In this document: in pieces, positions 15,378-23,309 of the stretch
How the letters are laid out: each line of letters opens with the position of its first letter
Position numbering within the stretch: position 1 is the first letter of the stretch
NCBI GenBank assembly: GCA_964635065.1
Contig: CAZWMK010000017.1
Coordinates: 1 to 27,901 of the forward strand
Source: CAZWMK01 sp964635065
GTDB lineage: Bacteria; Pseudomonadota; Alphaproteobacteria; Sphingomonadales; Sphingomonadaceae
Length of the DNA stretch: 27,901 nucleotides
Reading direction: 5' to 3'
Made by a program: the position numbers and the translations under genes
The notes under the pieces: model-generated
Seen by the model: only the letters and a program-made list of their open reading frames with translations
Told to the model about the DNA's origin: nothing
Databases searched by the model: none

Positions 15378-15399
15378 TATATTATTGTTACATAATATA
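15378..15399. promoter_or_regulatory. palindromic operator, probable BigR/SqrR-type site
   Basis: TATATTAT (15378-15385) and ATAATATA (15392-15399) are a perfect 8-bp inverted repeat around TGTTAC. This AT-rich island lies in otherwise GC-rich DNA, between the rhodanese and the MBL gene. It falls between promoter-like elements on both strands. On the plus strand these are TTGATA (15374-15379) and TATAAG (15396-15401). On the minus strand they are TTGACT (15405-15400) and an AT-rich -10 about 18 bases further on. A bound repressor would block both arms. ArsR-family binding is inferred from position. Confidence 0.7.
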
Positions 15400-15466
15400 A
15401 GTCAATTGCGATGTATCTGACATTTGAGGCACATCGCTGCATACCGCAATGCCGGGAAAGGACGCC

Positions 15467-16390
15467 ATGACTGACGCAGCCCTGCCGATTGCCATTCAAC
15501 AGGTGCGCGCGGCGCGCGCGGCTGGGCGCGTGCCCATCGTGCAGACCTTTTTCGATGAAGACACGTTTACCGCCACGCATGTCGTACATGATCCTGAGAC
15601 CATGCGGGCAGCGATCATCGATTCCGTGCTGGATTTCGATCAGGCGGCCGGACGCACCAGCCATGCGTCTGCCGATGCCGTGATTGCCTATGTCAGGGCG
15701 GGCGGGCTTGTGGTCGACTGGTTGCTGGAAACCCATGCCCATGCCGACCATCTGTCTGCCGCGCCCTATTTGCAACAGACGCTGGGCGGCACCATTGTCA
15801 TTGGCCGCGCCATCCAGACCGTACAGACGGTTTTCGGGGATGTCTTCAACGAGCCGGACAGTTTTGCGCGCGACGGTTCGCAGTTCGACGGGCTGATGGA
15901 CGACGGTACGCGCTTCAGCCTGGGCGGCATTGACGCCATTGCCCTGCATGTCCCCGGTCACACGCCTGCCTGCCTTGCCTATGTCATCGGCGATGCAGCC
16001 TTTGTCGGCGATACGCTGTTCATGCCCGATTATGGCACGGCGCGTGCCGATTTTCCGGGCGGCGATGCGCGCACCTTGTTTCGTTCCATCCGGCGGTTGA
16101 TGCAGCTGCCAGATGAAACCCGCGTTTTCCTGTGCCATGACTATAAGGCGCCCGGCCGTGACAGCTATGTCTGGGAAACTACCATTGCCGACGAACGCGC
16201 TGGCAATGTCCATGTTCATGACGGCGTCGAGGAAGACGATTTTGTTGCAATGCGCGATGCGCGTGATGCGACGCTTGGCATGCCACGGCTGATCCTGCCA
16301 TCGATTCAGGTGAACATGCGCGCCGGTCATCTTCCGGAGCCGGAGGGCAATGGCGTCCGTTACCTCAAACTGCCGTTGAACCTGCTCTAG
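15467..16390 (+). CDS. MBL-fold persulfide dioxygenase-like hydrolase (Blh/ETHE1 type)
   Basis: A 307-residue metallo-beta-lactamase-fold protein. The metal motif THAHADHLSA gives His90, His92, Asp94 and His95. The second motif HVPGHTPACLAYVIGD and FVGDTLF supply the next His and the Asp. A later FLCHDY carries the last His. ETHE1/Blh proteins use one iron to oxidise glutathione persulfide to sulfite. The length is between ETHE1 (about 250) and longer rhodanese fusions; there is no rhodanese domain here because a separate gene encodes it. Start: ATG at 15467 with GGGAAAGGA upstream, rather than the in-frame ATG at 15449. It is the first gene of the plus-strand arm, 12 bases before the sulfite exporter. 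Confidence 0.92.
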   Translation: MTDAALPIAIQQVRAARAAGRVPIVQTFFDEDTFTATHVVHDPETMRAAIIDSVLDFDQAAGRTSHASADAVIAYVRAGGLVVDWLLETHAHADHLSAAPYLQQTLGGTIVIGRAIQTVQTVFGDVFNEPDSFARDGSQFDGLMDDGTRFSLGGIDAIALHVPGHTPACLAYVIGDAAFVGDTLFMPDYGTARADFPGGDARTLFRSIRRLMQLPDETRVFLCHDYKAPGRDSYVWETTIADERAGNVHVHDGVEEDDFVAMRDARDATLGMPRLILPSIQVNMRAGHLPEPEGNGVRYLKLPLNLL

Positions 16391-16402
16391 GAGGGCGTTG
16401 CC

Positions 16403-17185
16403 GTGGTGGAACTTTATGATGTGCTGGGCGCACTGAGCGGTCTGCTTGTCGGTTTCACCCTGGGGCTGGTGGGGGGCGGCGGCTCGATTCTGGCTGTGCC
16501 GCTCATGGTCTATGTGGTCGGCGTGCAAAGTCCGCACATTGCCATCGGGACGAGCGCGCTTGCCGTGGCGGCCAATGCGCTGGCGGGTGTCTGGAACCAT
16601 GCGCGCACTGGAAACGTCAACTGGCGGTGTGGCGGCGCCTTTGCCCTTGCCGGGGTGCTGGGGGCGCTTGCCGGTTCTGCGCTTGGCAAGAGTATCGACG
16701 GGGCGCGGCTTTTGTCGCTTTTTGCGCTGCTGATGCTGGGGGTGGCGGTCATCATGTTCCGCCGACGGGGGCAGGAGGGGGTTGAAGGCGTTACCTGCAA
16801 CCGGGACAATCTCCCGAAAGTGGTCAGCTTTGGTTTCGGAACTGGCGCATTGTCCGGCTTTTTTGGCATTGGCGGCGGCTTTCTCATCGTTCCCGCCCTT
16901 GTCGCTTCGACCGCCATGCCGGTTTATCGGGCTATCGGCACGTCATTGGTCGCCGTGTCGGCCTTCGGTCTCGCGACTGCGGGCAGCTATGCCTGGTCGG
17001 GCCTGATCGACTGGCCGCTGGCGGCGCTGTTCATTGGTGGCGGGATCGCGGGCACGGCGCTGGGCGCGCTGGTCGCCCGACGGGTGTCGGCCAGCAAGGG
17101 GAAACTCGACATGCTCTTTGCGATTCTGATCGCGCTTGTCGCTCTTTACATGTTCTATCGTGGCGGCCTGCCCTTTGCCGACTGA
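16403..17185 (+). CDS. TauE/SafE-family sulfite exporter
   Basis: A 260-residue inner-membrane protein with about eight hydrophobic segments. Two repeated halves each carry the family's glycine-rich helix: LVGFTLGLVGGGGSILAVPL near residue 15 and GALSGFFGIGGGFLIVPAL near 147. These are the TauE/SafE repeats. It probably exports sulfite made by the upstream persulfide dioxygenase. It starts at GTG 16403, with AGGAGGG overlapping the previous stop codon at 7 bases' spacing, so the two genes are translated from one transcript. This family is the usual third partner of the BigR operon. Confidence 0.92.
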   Translation: MVELYDVLGALSGLLVGFTLGLVGGGGSILAVPLMVYVVGVQSPHIAIGTSALAVAANALAGVWNHARTGNVNWRCGGAFALAGVLGALAGSALGKSIDGARLLSLFALLMLGVAVIMFRRRGQEGVEGVTCNRDNLPKVVSFGFGTGALSGFFGIGGGFLIVPALVASTAMPVYRAIGTSLVAVSAFGLATAGSYAWSGLIDWPLAALFIGGGIAGTALGALVARRVSASKGKLDMLFAILIALVALYMFYRGGLPFAD

Positions 17186-17210
17186 ACGCTGACGAGCGCC
17201 TGACTTGCAC

Positions 17211-17241
17211 GGCGGCGGGCTTGACCCGACCGCCGCCTTCC
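17211..17241 (+). terminator. GC hairpin after the exporter gene
   Basis: GGCGGCGG (17211-17218) and CCGCCGCC (17230-17237) form an 8-bp stem, followed by TTCCCC. It lies 25 bases after the exporter stop and before the next gene, so it probably separates the sulfur operon from the dehydrogenase operon. Confidence 0.5.
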
Positions 17242-17299
17242 CCGATGTTCTGACGCAAGAGCCGTATCAGGCCATTCGTCCACTGGGGAGTGATCGCAC

Positions 17300-18340
17300 A
17301 TGAAAATGAAGGCCGCCGTTTTTGACGCGCCGGGCAAGCCGTTCGACATTCGTGAGGTGGAAGTGCCGCGCCCGGGGCCGGGGCAACTGCTGATCCGCGT
17401 GCATCGTTGCGGCGTATGCGGCAGCGACCTGCATCTGACCGATCCCCACAGTTGCTGGAATCCGCCGGGCGGTTCGGTTCTGGGACATGAGTTTTCCGGT
17501 GAAATCGTGGATTGCGGCGCGGACACCAAGGCAGACTGGCGCACAGGCGACCGGCTGACGGCGCTGCCTTATATCGGCTGCGGTGAATGTCGTTATTGCA
17601 TGGCGGGCGAATCCTTCCATTGCCCGAAAACCCTCAGCCTGCCGACGGGCGATCTTGTTGGCGGCTATGGTGAATATGCGGTGGTTGGTGCACGTGAATC
17701 AGTACGTTTGCAGACGCATGTAAGCTGGGAGCAGGGCGCCTTTACCGAACCTCTGGCCGTCGGATTGCACGCTGTTGCCCTGTCACGCCTGCGACCGGGC
17801 ATGCCGGTGCTGATTATGGGGGCTGGGCCGGTCGGGCTGGCGGTAGCGGCCTGCGCCAAGGCATGGGGCGCGGGGCCGGTCGTGGTCAGTGCCCGCTCGC
17901 CGGAGCGGGCCGCGCGGGCGTTGCAGATGGGCGCGGACGCCTATCTCGTCAACGACGAGGCGCTACCAGAATCTTTTGCGGCCCTGGCGGGCGGTCCGCC
18001 GGAGATCGTGTTCGAATGCGTTGGGATGCCGGGCATGCTGGAACGGTGCAGCGAACTTGTCGCACGCAAGGGCGAAGTGATCATGGCCGGGGCTTGCAAT
18101 GGCTTTGACAAGCTGTTCGGCGTGACGCCGACGGTAAAGGAAGTCAATTTCCAGTTCGTCGCCGCCTATACCATCCGCGAATTTGTCGCGGCGCAGGATA
18201 TGATCGCCAGCGGGCGCATCGATCCCATGCCCATGTTCGATGGCACGGTTGGTCTCGATGCCTTCCCGGTCGCCTTCGAACGGCTGCGCACCGACAAGAC
18301 GCAATGCAAGATCATGCTGGACCCGACAAGGCTCGACTGA
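17300..18340 (+). CDS. zinc-dependent medium-chain alcohol dehydrogenase (polyol/threonine dehydrogenase-like)
   Basis: A 346-residue MDR-superfamily enzyme oxidising an alcohol with NAD(P). The catalytic-zinc residues are the Cys in HRCGVCGSDLH and the His-Glu of LGHEFSGE. The structural zinc site is in IGCGECRYCMAGESFHC (four Cys). The Rossmann motif MGAGPVGLAVAACAKAWGA precedes VVVSARSPERA, whose lack of an acidic residue at the end of strand 2 hints at NADP. It resembles L-idonate, sorbitol and threonine dehydrogenases. GGGGAG lies 9 bases before the ATG. The flavoprotein gene follows after 36 bases, so the pair is probably one operon acting on related substrates. Confidence 0.9.
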   Translation: MKMKAAVFDAPGKPFDIREVEVPRPGPGQLLIRVHRCGVCGSDLHLTDPHSCWNPPGGSVLGHEFSGEIVDCGADTKADWRTGDRLTALPYIGCGECRYCMAGESFHCPKTLSLPTGDLVGGYGEYAVVGARESVRLQTHVSWEQGAFTEPLAVGLHAVALSRLRPGMPVLIMGAGPVGLAVAACAKAWGAGPVVVSARSPERAARALQMGADAYLVNDEALPESFAALAGGPPEIVFECVGMPGMLERCSELVARKGEVIMAGACNGFDKLFGVTPTVKEVNFQFVAAYTIREFVAAQDMIASGRIDPMPMFDGTVGLDAFPVAFERLRTDKTQCKIMLDPTRLD

Positions 18341-18376
18341 GACAGCGGTGCAAGAGCGCTAACCAAAGGGAAGATG

Positions 18377-20137
18377 ATGACAGAGAAGACACGCACACCC
18401 GGCCTTGGCCGCCGCGAGCTGCTGGCCGGCGTCGGCCTTGCTGCGGCCGCAGCCGCTGCAAGCGGTCCGGCTGTGGCCGCGCCGAAAGCGTCCAAGAGGG
18501 CGGGTGAAGCTGTCTGGGACATGGAAACCGATGTCGTTGTCGTCGGCAGCGGCGCGGCGGCGGGATCGGCTGCGGTGACAGCGGTGTCGCAGGGCGCACA
18601 GGTCATGGTGCTGGAAAAGCTGCCGCTTTGGGGCGGCACCACCGGAAAATCCGGGGGCGTTGCGTGGGTGCCGAACAATCACCTGTTGCGCGCCACCGGT
18701 GTCGAGGACAAGCGTGAAGACGCACTGCGTTACATGGCGCGCTATGCCTATCCGCAACAATACACGCCGAACCATCCGACGCTTGGTGTGCCTGCGCCGC
18801 AGTATAAGCTGCTTGAAGCCTTTTACGATCAGGGGCCAGTCGCCATCCAGCATCTCGAAGCTGTGGATGCGTTGAAATTCAAACAGTTTCGTATGTTCTT
18901 TGTCGATCGTCCGGCACCCGACTATGCCGATCATCTGCCTGAGAACAAGGTGCCGCAGGGCCGCGCGATCGAACCGGCCGTGGGCGCGGGCGGCGCGAGT
19001 GGCGGCGGCAGCCTTGCCGCGCAGATGGAAAAATGGCTGACAGCGCGCAAGGTTCCGATCCTGACCGACACGGCAGTGACGCGTGTTGTCAGGGAAAATG
19101 GCCGGGTTGTCGGTGTCGAAGCCAATGATGCCGACGGCAAGCTCTTGCGCATCAAGGCGCGGCGCGGCGTGATCTTTGGCACGGGCGGTTATGTTCACAA
19201 CACCGAACTGGTTGGCCTGCACCAGACGGCGCTTTATGGTTCGTGCGCCATGCCGGGGGCGACGGGCGACTTCATCGCGATTGCCGGTGAGGCCGGCGCG
19301 GCGATGGGCAATCTCAGCTCGGCATGGCGCAGTCAGGTCGTGCTTGAGGACGCGCTGCAAACACGCGCGCTTGCACGTTGCGCCGATTATCTGCCCGGCG
19401 ATTCGATGATCGTCGTCAACAAATATGGCAAGCGCTGTGTCAACGAAAAGCGCGATTACAACGATCGCACGCGCGCACATTTTACCTATGATCCGACGCG
19501 CGAAGAGTTCCCGAACCAGCTGATGTTCATGATCTTCGACGAACGTTCGCTCGATGCGTTCGGCGGCTCCTATCCCTTCCCGGTCGACAAGCGCGAGCTG
19601 CGTTCGCTGATCGAGGCGCCGACGCTGGATGCGCTGGCCGACCGGATTGCCGAACGGCTGGCGGGCATTGCCGACAAGGTGGGCGGCGCGGCGCTTGGTC
19701 CTGACTTCCTTGCCAACATGAAGGGCGAGGTTGCGGCGTTCAACGGTTATGCCAAGGCGGGGCGCGACCCGGTGTTCGGCCGTGGCCTGCACGCATATGA
19801 CCGCGAATGGCATCTGCTGTTCTCTGCCCGCCGCGAAGGCACGACGCAGCCAGACAACCGCTATCCGAATATCACCATGCACCCGATCAGCGGCAAGGGG
19901 CCTTATTATGCCTTCATTCTCGCCGCAGGGGCGCTCGATACCAATGGCGGGCCGATGATCAATGAAAAGGCGCAGGTGCTGGCGGCGGACGCGAAAACGC
20001 CGATCCCCGGCCTTTATGGCGCCGGCAACTGCGTCGCCAGCCCGACCCGCGACGCGTATCTGGGGGCAGGCTGCACCATCGGCCTTGCCCTGACCTATGG
20101 TTATATTGCCGCGATGGATGCGGTGCGCGGCGGCTGA
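18377..20137 (+). CDS. Tat-exported FAD dehydrogenase, KstD/flavocytochrome-like
   Basis: A flavoprotein of about 586 residues. The N-terminus GLGRRELLAGVGLAAAAAAA with a following AVAA is a twin-arginine signal, so it is exported folded with its FAD. The FAD motif VVVVGSGAAAGSAAV follows at about residue 55. LPLWGGTTGKSGGVAWVPNN is the KstD-type flavin loop. The C-terminus holds GPYYAFILAAGALDTNGG and TPIPGLYGAGNCVASPTRDA, then the final glycine-rich helix; these are the signatures of 3-ketosteroid dehydrogenases. AAGGG fits the second ATG (18377) better than the first (18374). No haem motif is present, so an outside electron acceptor is needed. It is the second gene of the alcohol dehydrogenase operon, ended by the terminator at 20156-20195. 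Confidence 0.88.
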   Translation: MTEKTRTPGLGRRELLAGVGLAAAAAAASGPAVAAPKASKRAGEAVWDMETDVVVVGSGAAAGSAAVTAVSQGAQVMVLEKLPLWGGTTGKSGGVAWVPNNHLLRATGVEDKREDALRYMARYAYPQQYTPNHPTLGVPAPQYKLLEAFYDQGPVAIQHLEAVDALKFKQFRMFFVDRPAPDYADHLPENKVPQGRAIEPAVGAGGASGGGSLAAQMEKWLTARKVPILTDTAVTRVVRENGRVVGVEANDADGKLLRIKARRGVIFGTGGYVHNTELVGLHQTALYGSCAMPGATGDFIAIAGEAGAAMGNLSSAWRSQVVLEDALQTRALARCADYLPGDSMIVVNKYGKRCVNEKRDYNDRTRAHFTYDPTREEFPNQLMFMIFDERSLDAFGGSYPFPVDKRELRSLIEAPTLDALADRIAERLAGIADKVGGAALGPDFLANMKGEVAAFNGYAKAGRDPVFGRGLHAYDREWHLLFSARREGTTQPDNRYPNITMHPISGKGPYYAFILAAGALDTNGGPMINEKAQVLAADAKTPIPGLYGAGNCVASPTRDAYLGAGCTIGLALTYGYIAAMDAVRGG

Positions 20138-20155
20138 TCATAGCCATCGTTCTAA

Positions 20156-20195
20156 CAAAAAAGCCGGGACGGCCTGCGCTGTCCCGGCTTTTTTT
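20156..20195. terminator. strong bidirectional intrinsic terminator
   Basis: AAGCCGGGAC (20161-20170) pairs perfectly with GTCCCGGCTT (20181-20190) around a 10-base loop. It has an A-run before and a T-run after, so it should work on both strands. It ends the flavoprotein operon and the convergent tenA operon. Confidence 0.93.
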
Positions 20196-20217
20196 CATGT
20201 CCCCTGACCGCGCGGCG

Positions 20218-20880
20218 TCAGATTGGCCAGCCGGCCTGCCGGTAAGCGGAATCCCAGAACATCCATTCAAAGCGCGTCGCCCGGTGAAAGGCCTGCGCCA
20301 TGGCGTCGCGCGTTGCCTGCGTTCCTTGGGCGGCGGCTTCGTCAACGAGCGCGCGGACGCGTTCGGTCGCCTCGCCGAAGGAGGGGGTGGCATAGGTATC
20401 AACCCAGGCGGCATAGGGATTGGGCGACACGGCGCGCGGTTTGACCTCGCAGCCGACTTCCCAATAGACCCAGAAGCAGGGGAGAACGCCCGCAATCAGT
20501 TCCTCATAGCTGCGCGTGGCGGCAAGGCTGGCGAGATAGCTGGTATAGCCAAGGCAGGCGGGCGTCGGTTCGGTGGTTGCGACCATTTCGGGCGTTACGC
20601 CAAACAGGTTGAAATAGGACTGGTGCAAAACCTGTTCGACCTGCACGGCGACCTTGGCGCCATCCGAAAATTCCAGCCGCGCAGCCGCCGTTGGTGCGCG
20701 GGCGGCGGCGATCGCCAGAACGCGGGCATATTCGGCAAGATAGAGGCTGTCTTGCATGATGTAATGACGGAAGCTCTCGCCGGACAAGGTGCCGTCGGCG
20801 ATTTCACGCAAAAAGGGTTGCGCGAGGATCGCGTTCCGCAGGGGCGCGGCATCGTCCCAGATCTTTGTGGTGAAGCTCAT
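20218..20880 (-). CDS. tenA: TenA-family aminopyrimidine aminohydrolase / thiaminase II
   Basis: A 220-residue all-helical protein of the TenA family. It releases the hydroxymethyl-aminopyrimidine from degraded thiamin for reuse. The active-site Cys is in VLPCFWVYWEVG, so it belongs to the Cys-type TenA. A conserved Asp-rich stretch is seen in FRHYIMQDSLYLAEYARVLA near residue 40. The C-terminal Glu lies in RFEWMFWDSAYR. It is 11 bases downstream of the TonB receptor gene and shares its TPP riboswitch. The pair therefore looks like uptake plus salvage of a thiamin-related compound. The transcript ends at the terminator at 20156-20195. Confidence 0.94.
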   Translation of the reverse strand: MSFTTKIWDDAAPLRNAILAQPFLREIADGTLSGESFRHYIMQDSLYLAEYARVLAIAAARAPTAAARLEFSDGAKVAVQVEQVLHQSYFNLFGVTPEMVATTEPTPACLGYTSYLASLAATRSYEELIAGVLPCFWVYWEVGCEVKPRAVSPNPYAAWVDTYATPSFGEATERVRALVDEAAAQGTQATRDAMAQAFHRATRFEWMFWDSAYRQAGWPI

Positions 20881-20891
20881 CCGGCCCTCCC

Positions 20892-23078
20892 TCAGAAACG
20901 ATAGGTCGCGCTGGCACCGAACTGGCGGCCTGCGTTAATGGTGAAGCTGTCGAACGGTCCGTTCGGTCCGAGACCGAGCAGAAGCGGCAACTGCTGCTGT
21001 CCGAAGGCCGAAACCGCCCAGCGCCGGTCGAACAGATTCTTGGCCCAGACATCGATGGTCCATGCGCCGTGGCGCGCCGCCAGTCGTGCATCGACGGTGG
21101 TGTAACCGGGCGAATGCAGAATATTGTCGATCTCGAAATCGACGCGCGAGACATGGGACACATCAACGCGGGCATCGATGGTGGCCGGACCGACATTGCC
21201 CTGCCATGCGACGCCGCCGTTCAGCGTCCAGTCGGGCGCATTCGGCGTGCGCTTGCCGGCAAGGTCGAGGATCGCAGGCTCTCCGGCTTCGGGCGTCGGG
21301 TTCGGCGTGGTATAGCGGTCGACGCGGCTGCGGGTATAGGCAAGGCCGCCGTTCAGGCTGAGGCCCGCGCCAAGTTCGGCCTGCAATGATGCCTCCAGCC
21401 CCCGGACATTGACCTGCGGCACCGACAGCACCACGGAGTTGCCAAGGAAAACGGTGTTCTGGAAATTGTCGTAGTCGGTGACGAAGCCCGCGAGCGACAG
21501 GTTCACGCGGCCATCGGCGAGGCGGGCTTTCAGGCCGGTTTCAAGCGCCTTGGTGCGTTCGCTCGGAAAAACGGCTTGCCAGACGTCGCTGGCGCCAGGA
21601 AGCGGGTTGAAACCGCCGGCCTTGAAGCCGACTGCGCCTGTGACATAGGCGGTCAGGTCATCAGTCGGGCGCCATGCCAGCGACAGTTTCGGCTGCCATT
21701 TTTCAAAGGTCTGGGCGCGGGCGGCGACCAGTGCGCCGCTGGCAGTGCCGCCCGTGTCTTCCTTGCGGCGGTCGCGGTCGTAGCGCACGGCTGCCGTGAC
21801 TTCGACGGTCGGCGTGATATCGACGCTCGCCTGTGCGAACAGGCCGATCTGGTTCGACCGGGTTTCGGCCCGCAACGCCTCGCCGCCGAACAGCAGCGGT
21901 CCGAAGTCGTCGGTGCGGTCGCGCTCCAGCCGCTGGAAGAAGGCGCCGACATGCCAGCGCAGACGCGTGTCATCGCGCGAGGTCAGGCGCAGTTCGCTGG
22001 TATAGGCCTTGATGTCGACTGGCTGGGCAATCGGCTGGATGCCGTCGGGGAAGGCGGGGACGCCGAAAAAGGTCAGCGGCTTGTCGTTGCGGAAATCCAG
22101 TTCCTCGACGAAATCCTTGTGATAGTCGTCATAGCCGGCGGTCCATGACAGACGGATGTCATCGCTCAGTTCGCTTTCAAGGGTGGCCTGCACGCCCCAC
22201 CATTTGCGCGACGCGCGGCCTTCGAAATCGCCGAAGGGGTCGGTCAGCGCCGCACCCTTCAGGCGCCCGCCATAAAGCCCGGTGACATTGCCCGACGAGA
22301 TATAGGCGGCGCCGCCTTCTTCATTGGCCCAGCCCGCGCGCAGTTTCAGCACGGTGGTGTCCGACAGTTCGGCGCGTGCCTTCACGCGCAGGTTGCGGCT
22401 GATGAAGCCATCGACCTTCTTGTCGAGGAAGCTGTTGCGGATGAAGCCGTCGCTGTTGCGGTAGGAACCGGCCACGCGCAGTTGCAGTTTCTCCGACACA
22501 GGTGCGTTCACGGCGCCATCGGCAGTCCAGGTGAAGCCGTTGCCAATGCCCACCGAGGCCTGACCGCCCCAGGTTTCGGAGGGGTCGTTGGTGACGATAT
22601 TGATCACGCCCCCCGAAGCCGAGCGTCCGAACAGCGCGCCTTGCGGGCCTTTCAGTACTTCGACGCGCGCGAGATCATAGGTGCGGAGCGTGAACAGTTC
22701 GGAATCGGCCAGCGCCATGCCATCGACGATATAGGCGATGGATGGCGACTGGTTGCGATTGGTCGAGACACCGCGCACGGATATCAGATTTGTGCCGGGA
22801 TCCTGATCGTTGATCATGAAGATGCCGGGGGTGGCGGCGATGATATCGTCGACCGTTGCCAGCTTGCGCGCGACAATGTCGGCGGTGCCAAAGGCTGTGA
22901 TCGTGTCGGGAACGCGGATCTGCGCTTCGGCCCGACCACGCGCCGTCACGATGATCTGTTCGGATTCCGCTGTGTCGGCTTCGACGGCATGAGCAGCCGG
23001 GGCAACAAGCCCGCCAATGCCAAGCGCGAGCGCCAGACGCGAGACATGGGTATAGATAGAGTTCGGGTGCATGCGCAT
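20892..23078 (-). CDS. TonB-dependent receptor under TPP-riboswitch control (thiamin-related uptake)
   Basis: A 728-residue outer-membrane receptor. Residues 1-29 form a signal peptide ending in APAAHA. The TonB-box region is SEQIIVTARG. The plug has IIAATPGIFMINDQDPGTN, ISVRGVSTNRNQSPSIAYI and VEVLKGPQGALFGRSASGG, then INIVTND. The barrel ends with GRQFGASATYRF and its terminal Phe. ATG 23078 has AGGGACC upstream and stands directly behind the riboswitch; an ATG at 23072 is possible, and the open frame extends to 23150 inside the riboswitch, which is not coding. Riboswitch-controlled TonB receptors of this sort have been proposed to import thiamin or a precursor. The ligand is inferred from the riboswitch and tenA, since the receptor sequence does not name it. 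Confidence 0.93.
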   Translation of the reverse strand: MRMHPNSIYTHVSRLALALGIGGLVAPAAHAVEADTAESEQIIVTARGRAEAQIRVPDTITAFGTADIVARKLATVDDIIAATPGIFMINDQDPGTNLISVRGVSTNRNQSPSIAYIVDGMALADSELFTLRTYDLARVEVLKGPQGALFGRSASGGVINIVTNDPSETWGGQASVGIGNGFTWTADGAVNAPVSEKLQLRVAGSYRNSDGFIRNSFLDKKVDGFISRNLRVKARAELSDTTVLKLRAGWANEEGGAAYISSGNVTGLYGGRLKGAALTDPFGDFEGRASRKWWGVQATLESELSDDIRLSWTAGYDDYHKDFVEELDFRNDKPLTFFGVPAFPDGIQPIAQPVDIKAYTSELRLTSRDDTRLRWHVGAFFQRLERDRTDDFGPLLFGGEALRAETRSNQIGLFAQASVDITPTVEVTAAVRYDRDRRKEDTGGTASGALVAARAQTFEKWQPKLSLAWRPTDDLTAYVTGAVGFKAGGFNPLPGASDVWQAVFPSERTKALETGLKARLADGRVNLSLAGFVTDYDNFQNTVFLGNSVVLSVPQVNVRGLEASLQAELGAGLSLNGGLAYTRSRVDRYTTPNPTPEAGEPAILDLAGKRTPNAPDWTLNGGVAWQGNVGPATIDARVDVSHVSRVDFEIDNILHSPGYTTVDARLAARHGAWTIDVWAKNLFDRRWAVSAFGQQQLPLLLGLGPNGPFDSFTINAGRQFGASATYRF

Positions 23079-23082
23079 GGTC

Positions 23083-23196
23083 CCTATTCCTCCGCCGGTA
23101 TGAACCGGATCAGGTTCGCGGGTTGGCCGATAAGACCATGCCCCTTGCATGATCCGTCGCGCCTCTCAGCCTTGGCAGCGCCAAGACACCCCGTGG
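23083..23196 (-). promoter_or_regulatory. TPP (thi-box) riboswitch
   Basis: Read on the minus strand, the leader has GGGGTGTC at its 5' end, then a small extra hairpin (TTGGC...GCCAA) and the invariant CTGAGAGG. After about 40 bases come ACCCGCGAACCTGATCCGG and TTCATACCGGCGGAGGAAT, which match the conserved thi-box core. The 3' end overlaps the ribosome site just before the receptor ATG at 23078, so TPP binding probably hides that site and lowers translation of both receptor and tenA. Confidence 0.96.
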
Positions 23197-23309
23197 GTTG
23201 ATGATGAGCGGTCTGTTAGCCGCCGATGGAAAAGCCGTCAACTGCCGTCACCGGGACAATCTGCAACGCCGTGCTTGCACTTGGCGAGTAGCTGTGATTG
23301 GACAGGCGC

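Noticed and set aside
14735..16600. A 621-codon open frame on the minus strand
   Set aside because: It is antisense to the MBL gene and overlaps the rhodanese and ArsR genes in another frame; its translation has no fold-like pattern. The real genes have ribosome sites and family motifs.
18359..19882. A 507-codon open frame on the minus strand
   Set aside because: It is the shadow of the KstD-like flavoprotein, whose motifs run along the plus strand.
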